The notes under the pieces are model-generated. The model ran no database searches. It saw nothing but the letters and a program-made list of their open reading frames with translations, and was not told the origin of the DNA. Source: Lutispora sp003527145 (GTDB lineage Bacteria > Bacillota > Clostridia > Lutisporales > Lutisporaceae). Taken from it: a stretch of 64,000 bases of DNA. Shown piece after piece: positions 58,964 through 64,000 of this stretch. The DNA is taken from assembly GCA_029983695.1 (NCBI GenBank), contig JASBZB010000019.1, forward strand, positions 1 through 64,000, in the 5' to 3' direction. Numbering within the stretch: the stretch's first letter is position 1; each line of letters opens with the position of its first letter. The translations under genes and the position numbers were made by a program.

Positions 58964-59911
58964 TCAATATAGATGGCATGCTACAAAATGCCCCGGCTCA
59001 AGCTCCTTAAGCTCAGGCTGCAATTTTAAACACTCAGGCTTTGTATAAAGGCAGCGAGGTGCGAAACGGCATCCGGGAGCAGGATCTATGGGAGAAGCTA
59101 TTTCCCCTTTAAGCAGTATGCGCTCTCTCCTGACATTGACTTTTGCTATCGGTATAGCAGAAAGAAGCGCTTGAGTATAGGGATGGAACTGCTTTTCAAA
59201 AAGCCTGTCAGAGGAGCACTTCTCCACTAGTGTACCTAAATACATAACGCAAATATTATCGGATATATGCTTAACCACTGAAAGATTATGTGTGATGAAT
59301 ATATAAGTAAGGCCTCTTTGTTCCTGCAGATCCTGCATAAGATTGAGTATCTGTGCCTGAATGGAAACATCAAGGGCAGAAACCGGCTCGTCGCAGACAA
59401 TAAACTTTGGCTCCAATGCGAGAGCACGCGCTATGCCGATTCTCTGCCGGCGTCCTCCGTCAAGCTCATGGGGATATGAATCAGCAAGACGCTCTGCAAG
59501 CCCCACCGTTTCCATTATTTCGAGAACCGCTTTCTCCTGCTTTATCTTGTCACCGTCGTACATATTATGGATTATCATAGGCTCCACAATTATGCTTTTG
59601 ACAGTCATGCGGGGATTTATGGAAGAGAAAGGATCCTGAAATATCATCTGCATATCCTTTCTGGATTCCTTAAGCCTATCACCGCTGATATTGGTTATAT
59701 CCTTATCCTCAAAGAAAATCTTCCCCTCGGTCGGCTCGAGAAGATGAATAATGCAGCGGCCAAGGGTAGATTTGCCACAGCCTGATTCTCCTACAATACC
59801 CAGCGTTTCGCCTCTTTCTATTGAGAAGGAAACATCGTCTACAGCGTGGAGGAGCCCTTTTGGGGTTTTGAAATATTTTTTGAGATTTTCTACTCTAAGC
59901 AGTTCAGACAT
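58964..59911 (-). CDS. Oligopeptide ABC transporter ATP-binding protein (OppF/DppF type)
   Basis: A 315-residue ATPase. Walker A is GESGCGKSTLG, Walker B is FIVCDEPVSALD, and the switch is FITHNLSVV. The signature reads PHELDGGRRQRIGIARAL, so LSGGQ is replaced by LDGGR. The C-terminal oligopeptide extension has a Cys pattern (CRFAPRCLYTKPEC) that in relatives binds an iron-sulfur cluster. The ATG overlaps the previous stop by one base (TAATG). Confidence 0.95.
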   Translation of the reverse strand: MSELLRVENLKKYFKTPKGLLHAVDDVSFSIERGETLGIVGESGCGKSTLGRCIIHLLEPTEGKIFFEDKDITNISGDRLKESRKDMQMIFQDPFSSINPRMTVKSIIVEPMIIHNMYDGDKIKQEKAVLEIMETVGLAERLADSYPHELDGGRRQRIGIARALALEPKFIVCDEPVSALDVSIQAQILNLMQDLQEQRGLTYIFITHNLSVVKHISDNICVMYLGTLVEKCSSDRLFEKQFHPYTQALLSAIPIAKVNVRRERILLKGEIASPIDPAPGCRFAPRCLYTKPECLKLQPELKELEPGHFVACHLY

Positions 59912-60891
59912 TATTCGTTCCCTCCTTTCTCAAAATTGAAGCATTTTACAAAATGTCCCGCCTCTACTTCTATATCAGGGGGATTCTGTGTTTTGCATTT
60001 CTCGCAAGAATACTTGCAGCGAGGCTCAAAACTGCATCCATCAGGAAGATTTGCAGGATCAGGCATAAGCCCAGGTATAGGGTTGAGCCTGTCCGCTTTA
60101 GACTCAATATCCGGGATGGAACCAAAAAGTCCCTTTGTATATGGGTGGCATGTGTTATCATAAATTTGTATGAGTGAACCATATTCCACTATTTCACCAG
60201 CATACATAATGGCAACTTTGTCACACACTTCCACAACAACACCAAGATCATGGGTTATCAGGATCATGGATGTATTTTTCTCTCTTTTTAGTTTTGAGAT
60301 AAGGTTAAGAACCTGTGCTTGAATGGTAACATCCAATGCAGTGGTGGGTTCATCCGCCAAAAGCAGCTCCGGGTTGCAGGAAAGAGCTATGGCAATAATA
60401 ACACGCTGCTTCATCCCGCCCGAAAACTGATGAGGGTATTCTGAGTAGCGCTCTCCGGGAATACCAACAAGCTCAAGCATTTCCTTTGCCTTTAAAGTAG
60501 CGTCAGCATATGAAAGCTTTTCATGGATACGAAAACTTTCTGCGATCTGATCTCCTACTGTAACAACAGGATTTAAAGAAGTCATAGGATCTTGAAATAT
60601 CATAGATATCTTTTTACCGCGAATAGCTCTGAGCTTATGCTTATTGAGCTTTAGAAGGTCCTGACCCTGAAAAATGATTTCTCCTTCAGTAACTATTCCG
60701 GGAGGATCAGGTATAAGTCCCATAATGCCTAAAGCAGTGGTAGTTTTACCTGCCCCCGTTTCACCAACAAGACCAAGAGTTTCACCCCGGGACAAGGTAA
60801 GATTAAGCCCGTTTACAGCCTCAACAGTACGCTCATCGGTTTTATATTGAATAGTAAGGTTTTTTATTTCAATAATATTGTCATTGTCCAT
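59911..60891 (-). CDS. Oligopeptide ABC transporter ATP-binding protein (OppD/DppD type)
   Basis: A 326-residue ATPase. Walker A is GETGAGKTTTALG, the signature is QFSGGMKQRVIIAIAL, and Walker B is LLLADEPTTALD. The C-terminal extension has CSFEPRCKYSCEKC, another likely Cys cluster. AAGGAGG precedes the ATG. It forms a heterodimer with the OppF-type subunit. Confidence 0.95.
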   Translation of the reverse strand: MDNDNIIEIKNLTIQYKTDERTVEAVNGLNLTLSRGETLGLVGETGAGKTTTALGIMGLIPDPPGIVTEGEIIFQGQDLLKLNKHKLRAIRGKKISMIFQDPMTSLNPVVTVGDQIAESFRIHEKLSYADATLKAKEMLELVGIPGERYSEYPHQFSGGMKQRVIIAIALSCNPELLLADEPTTALDVTIQAQVLNLISKLKREKNTSMILITHDLGVVVEVCDKVAIMYAGEIVEYGSLIQIYDNTCHPYTKGLFGSIPDIESKADRLNPIPGLMPDPANLPDGCSFEPRCKYSCEKCKTQNPPDIEVEAGHFVKCFNFEKGGNE

Positions 60892-60906
60892 TCTACTGTG
60901 ACCTCC

Positions 60907-61776
60907 TTAGTTCTTAAGTCGAGGATCTAACGCATCACGCAATCCATCACCCAGTACATTCAAAGCAAAGATAGTTATCATAATTGCAACTCCCGGGAAG
61001 GTGGCCATATGCCAGTAAGCTCTGATGTACTGCCTTGCGGATGAAAGCATAGAGCCCCACTCCGGTGTAGGAGGTTGTATGCCAAGTCCAAGGAAGCTCA
61101 ATGCAGAAGCGGAAAGTATAGCGCCTGCCATACCCAAGGTTGCCTGAACAATAATTGGTGCAAGGCAGTTAGGTATGATATGTTTGAGAATAATTCTCGA
61201 ATCTGAGGCGCCTATACACTGTGCTGCTTCTATATACTCCTGATCCTTTATGGTAAGAACAGAAGCGCGAACAACACGAGCATACCCCGGAATATCAGCA
61301 ATAGCAATGGCTATTACCAGATTAAACAAGCCTGGCTTGAGGGCCGCCGCAAGGGATATTGCAAGGAGCATACCCGGAATGGCCATGAGAATATCCATAG
61401 CACGCATGAGCATATTGTCCACTTTTCCGCCATAGTATCCGGAAATAGCACCAAGCAACCCTCCAAAGATGATTGCCGCAATGATTGAAGAAAACCCAAC
61501 TATGAGGGATATGCGGCTGCCGTAAATAATACGGCTGAGTATATCACGGCCAAAATTGTCAGTGCCAAGAAGATGCTGTTTGCTGGGAAACTCAAATGTG
61601 TGGCTGTAATCCTGAAGATCATAAGGATAGGGGGCAATGTAATCTGCAAATATTGCACAAATTATCAGAGCAGCAAGTGTTATGAGAGCAAACATTGCAC
61701 TTTTATTCTTTTTCAAGCGATGCCAGGCATCATTCCAAAAACCTTTTTTTGGACCTTTTTTGTTACGCTTCCACAT
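60907..61776 (-). CDS. Peptide ABC transporter permease (DppC type)
   Basis: A 289-residue permease. The N-terminal OppC-N segment (WHRLKKNKSAMFALITLAAL) precedes five further helices. The EAA loop is EYIEAAQCIGASDSRIILKHIIPN. ATG at 61776 overlaps the 3' end of the DppB-type gene by 14 bases; the longer frame from 61842 reads back into that gene and is rejected. The end reads GDGLRDALDPRLK, as usual. Confidence 0.94.
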   Translation of the reverse strand: MWKRNKKGPKKGFWNDAWHRLKKNKSAMFALITLAALIICAIFADYIAPYPYDLQDYSHTFEFPSKQHLLGTDNFGRDILSRIIYGSRISLIVGFSSIIAAIIFGGLLGAISGYYGGKVDNMLMRAMDILMAIPGMLLAISLAAALKPGLFNLVIAIAIADIPGYARVVRASVLTIKDQEYIEAAQCIGASDSRIILKHIIPNCLAPIIVQATLGMAGAILSASALSFLGLGIQPPTPEWGSMLSSARQYIRAYWHMATFPGVAIMITIFALNVLGDGLRDALDPRLKN

Positions 61777-62740
61777 TCTTTTTGGGCCCCCTTTTCCTGG
61801 ACAGTTTGTACTGGGACTTAATCCTGGGATCAATAAATCCATATAATATATCTACCAAAAGATTACAAATACTAAAAGACAGAGCAAGTAAAAGAACACC
61901 GCCCTGCACGACAGGGTTGTCTCTCATATTTATACTGTCTATGATAAACTTTCCAAGGCCGGAAATTGCAAATACAGATTCGATAAGCACAGAGCCGCCG
62001 AGGAGTGTGCCAAAACGCATCCCAATTACTGTAATAACAGGTATCATAGCATTTTTAAGTGCATGATATATAATAACTACACGTTCATTTTGCCCTTTTG
62101 CCCTTGCTGTTCGTATATAATCCTGGCGAATTACCTCAAGCATGCTGGATCTGGTCATTCTCATGATTGTAGCGGAGCTCGAAAGACCCAGCGTAAGCGA
62201 AGGAAGAATCCAGTACTTCCACCCGTAGGAACCTGATGCCGGCAGCCATCTCAGATATACCGAGAATATTATTACCGCCATAAGCCCCGCCCAAAATGTC
62301 GGCATGGATACTCCTATCAAGGATATGCTTGTTGCTATCTTGTCAAATATCGAATATTGCTTGGTGGCGGAGATTATACCCATAGATACTCCCACAATTA
62401 CCGAAATTGCAACGCTGAGTGTTGCTAAAAGTATTGTAGTCGGGAACCTCTCCAAAATTTCATCTATTACCGGTTTCTTAGATGCATAGGAGTTGCCAAG
62501 ATCGAAGTCAAATACCAGGTCTTTTATATAGCGCAATAGCTGCACAAAATAAGAATCATTGAGCCCTAAAGTTTCGCTGAGTTCTTCAACTGCCGAAGCT
62601 GATGCCGCTTCACCAAGAATCATTCTAGCAGGATCACCAGGCGTCATATACATAATTGTAAAAACAATTATGATAACTCCGAGAAGCACGGGTATCATCA
62701 TCAGAAGTCTTTTACCAATATACCTTAACAAATTGTTCAC
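61763..62740 (-). CDS. Peptide ABC transporter permease (DppB type)
   Basis: A 325-residue permease with six helices. The N-terminus is LLRYIGKRLLMMIPVLLGVI, and YMTPGDPARMILG follows helix 1, as in the DppB/GsiC group. The EAA loop is DYIRTARAKGQNERVVIIYHALKN, and the end is VDILYGFIDPRIK. It is the first transporter gene, 25 bases after the aminotransferase. Confidence 0.95.
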   Translation of the reverse strand: MNNLLRYIGKRLLMMIPVLLGVIIIVFTIMYMTPGDPARMILGEAASASAVEELSETLGLNDSYFVQLLRYIKDLVFDFDLGNSYASKKPVIDEILERFPTTILLATLSVAISVIVGVSMGIISATKQYSIFDKIATSISLIGVSMPTFWAGLMAVIIFSVYLRWLPASGSYGWKYWILPSLTLGLSSSATIMRMTRSSMLEVIRQDYIRTARAKGQNERVVIIYHALKNAMIPVITVIGMRFGTLLGGSVLIESVFAISGLGKFIIDSINMRDNPVVQGGVLLLALSFSICNLLVDILYGFIDPRIKSQYKLSRKRGPKKNVEA

Positions 62741-62764
62741 TCCTTAAAATGGTTTAAATACTTA

Positions 62765-63982
62765 TTATTTGACACCTTTTTTTTCTGCAAGTTTTATAAG
62801 AGCCTTTCTCATTCGTATTACAGCCTCCCGAAGCTGATCTTCATTGAGAGCGCCGTGAACAATGCGCACATGCCCCCTTCCCTCGTTCCCATAGGGAGCA
62901 CCTGAGTTTATCGCTACAAGCGCCTCATCATTAAGGTAGGACGTTATTTCACTTCCTGTGCCCAAACGGGAAACGTCCACCCAGGATAGAAAACCTGACT
63001 CTGACATGATCATAGAAACACCGGGTACATCGTGAAGAAGCTCATATACGATTTTTCTGCGTCTGTCAAAGCTTTGAAAATAAGACTCCATAAAGCTGTC
63101 ATCACGCAAAGCGGCAATGGCTCCCAGCTGTGCGGTTGTATTTGCGGCGCCGATCACGGTAACGGCTGTTCCATACATCTTGTCAATGACCTTGGCATCG
63201 GCAACTATATACCCCACACGCAAACCGCTTAGCCCCATACCCTTTGAAATGGAAAATACGGAAACGGTACGCTCCCACATGCCCGGAAGAGCAGCTATCG
63301 AAACCATCTCTATACCGTCGAAGCATGGCTGTTCAAAAGCCTGATCGACTACAACGACCAAATCATTTTTTATTGCAAAATCCGCAAGGCTGGAAAGCTT
63401 TTCCCGGCGATAAACAGCAGTCGTCGGATTGTTGGGATTTGTCAGGACGATCATCTTTGTTTTTGGTGTGAGTCTTTTTTCAAATTCCTCAATCCTAAAC
63501 TGATAGCCATCTTCTGCATAAACAGGTATGCGGACCACTTTACCGCCCATAATCTCTGTATTTTGAAAATTATTGGGGTAGCTGGGGTCTATTATCATCA
63601 CTTCATCGCCTTTGTCTATAAAGAGAAGCATGGCGAAGAACAGGCCGGAATCGGATCCGGGTGTGATAAGAATATTTCTTTGTGGTTCGACTTCCATTCC
63701 ATTTATCTTTTTAAGTTTTTTTGCTATTTCTACCTTAAGCTCACTATTGCCGATAGGCGCAGTATAATGGCTGGCAAAGCCGCTGTTGATAGAATCTGTC
63801 ATTGCTTGTGCTACATGAGGCGGAATAGATGGATGGGGATAGAAAGGATCAGCCCACATCATTAGTGCCACGCCACGTTCGCCCATCTTGAGGACTGCAT
63901 CACCTACGTCTGCTTTTTCTACTGCTGAAAAAAGTCCCCCCTCGGCTTTTTGAAAAGCCGGTGTCATTTTTTTTACAATCAT
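62765..63982 (-). CDS. PLP-dependent class I/II aminotransferase
   Basis: A 405-residue fold-type-I enzyme. PLP contacts are SDSGLFFAMLLF (phosphate loop), NPNNPTTAVY, VVVDQAFEQ (Asp for the ring nitrogen) and FSISKGMGLSGLRVGYIV (Schiff-base Lys and phosphate Arg). The C-terminal Arg in GRGHVRIVHG would bind the carboxylate. Its substrate is probably an amino acid freed from imported peptides. AAAGGAAAG precedes the ATG near the window edge. First gene of the peptide cluster seen here; more may lie outside the window. Confidence 0.92.
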   Translation of the reverse strand: MIVKKMTPAFQKAEGGLFSAVEKADVGDAVLKMGERGVALMMWADPFYPHPSIPPHVAQAMTDSINSGFASHYTAPIGNSELKVEIAKKLKKINGMEVEPQRNILITPGSDSGLFFAMLLFIDKGDEVMIIDPSYPNNFQNTEIMGGKVVRIPVYAEDGYQFRIEEFEKRLTPKTKMIVLTNPNNPTTAVYRREKLSSLADFAIKNDLVVVVDQAFEQPCFDGIEMVSIAALPGMWERTVSVFSISKGMGLSGLRVGYIVADAKVIDKMYGTAVTVIGAANTTAQLGAIAALRDDSFMESYFQSFDRRRKIVYELLHDVPGVSMIMSESGFLSWVDVSRLGTGSEITSYLNDEALVAINSGAPYGNEGRGHVRIVHGALNEDQLREAVIRMRKALIKLAEKKGVK

Positions 63983-64000
63983 CCCATTATCTTTCCTTTC

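Overview
The window looks like a chromosomal segment of an A+T-rich member of the Clostridia (Bacillota). The reasons are AGGAGG-type ribosome binding sites throughout, a T-box leader, S-layer-homology proteins, a complete wal (yyc) cell-wall operon and an oligopeptide ABC operon. No rRNA or tRNA gene and no CRISPR array was seen. All assignments come from reading the sequence and the translated frames; no database search was possible.

Layout. Positions 1-9.6 kb: a cut-off DUF3870-type gene, a MASE3-type histidine kinase, a VCBS-like protein, a GNAT acetyltransferase, a secreted SLH-amidohydrolase, a MATE exporter, and a membrane protein plus TetR regulator sharing two identical operators. 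9.7-22.1 kb: a PLP aldolase/lyase, a flavodoxin, QueG, a three-gene ABC-2 exporter operon, an HD/XRE-cupin pair, an SLH-NlpC/P60 hydrolase, uracil-DNA glycosylase, a T-box-controlled amino acid transporter and cysS. cysS is preceded by a 26-residue leader peptide with five consecutive Cys codons and an attenuator. 22.4-31.4 kb: a worn accessory zone with a VanRS-like pair whose regulator is truncated, a TPR/HExxH lipoprotein, SelO, gene remnants (PQQ-type protein, AraC, IS256 transposase), a methyltransferase and a serine hydrolase.

31,455-39,557 is an integrated element of about 8.1 kb. It is bounded by 18-bp direct repeats that coincide with the last codons of rlmH, the same target used by staphylococcal SCC elements. 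It carries a large serine recombinase, a tyrosine recombinase, a sigma-like factor, two XRE regulators, an HNH-AP2 endonuclease and several small unknown genes. The attachment core lies inside the recombinase reading frame, so integration replaces the recombinase C-terminus. The alternative tail and a terminator sit at the opposite end of the element.

39.5-49.3 kb (minus strand) is the chromosomal wal operon: walR, walK, a small secreted protein, yycH, yycI, then murA, yycJ, htrA and rlmH. 49.7-54 kb carries a gluzincin-type peptidase, an FmdB zinc ribbon, a subtilase and a LysM/G5/M23 cell-wall hydrolase. 54.4-64 kb (minus strand) is a peptide uptake and breakdown cluster: aminotransferase, dppBCDF-type transporter with binding lipoprotein, two M24 peptidases and RidA.

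The region also contains several families of dispersed hairpin repeats. One is a three-copy element whose terminal stems show compensatory changes.
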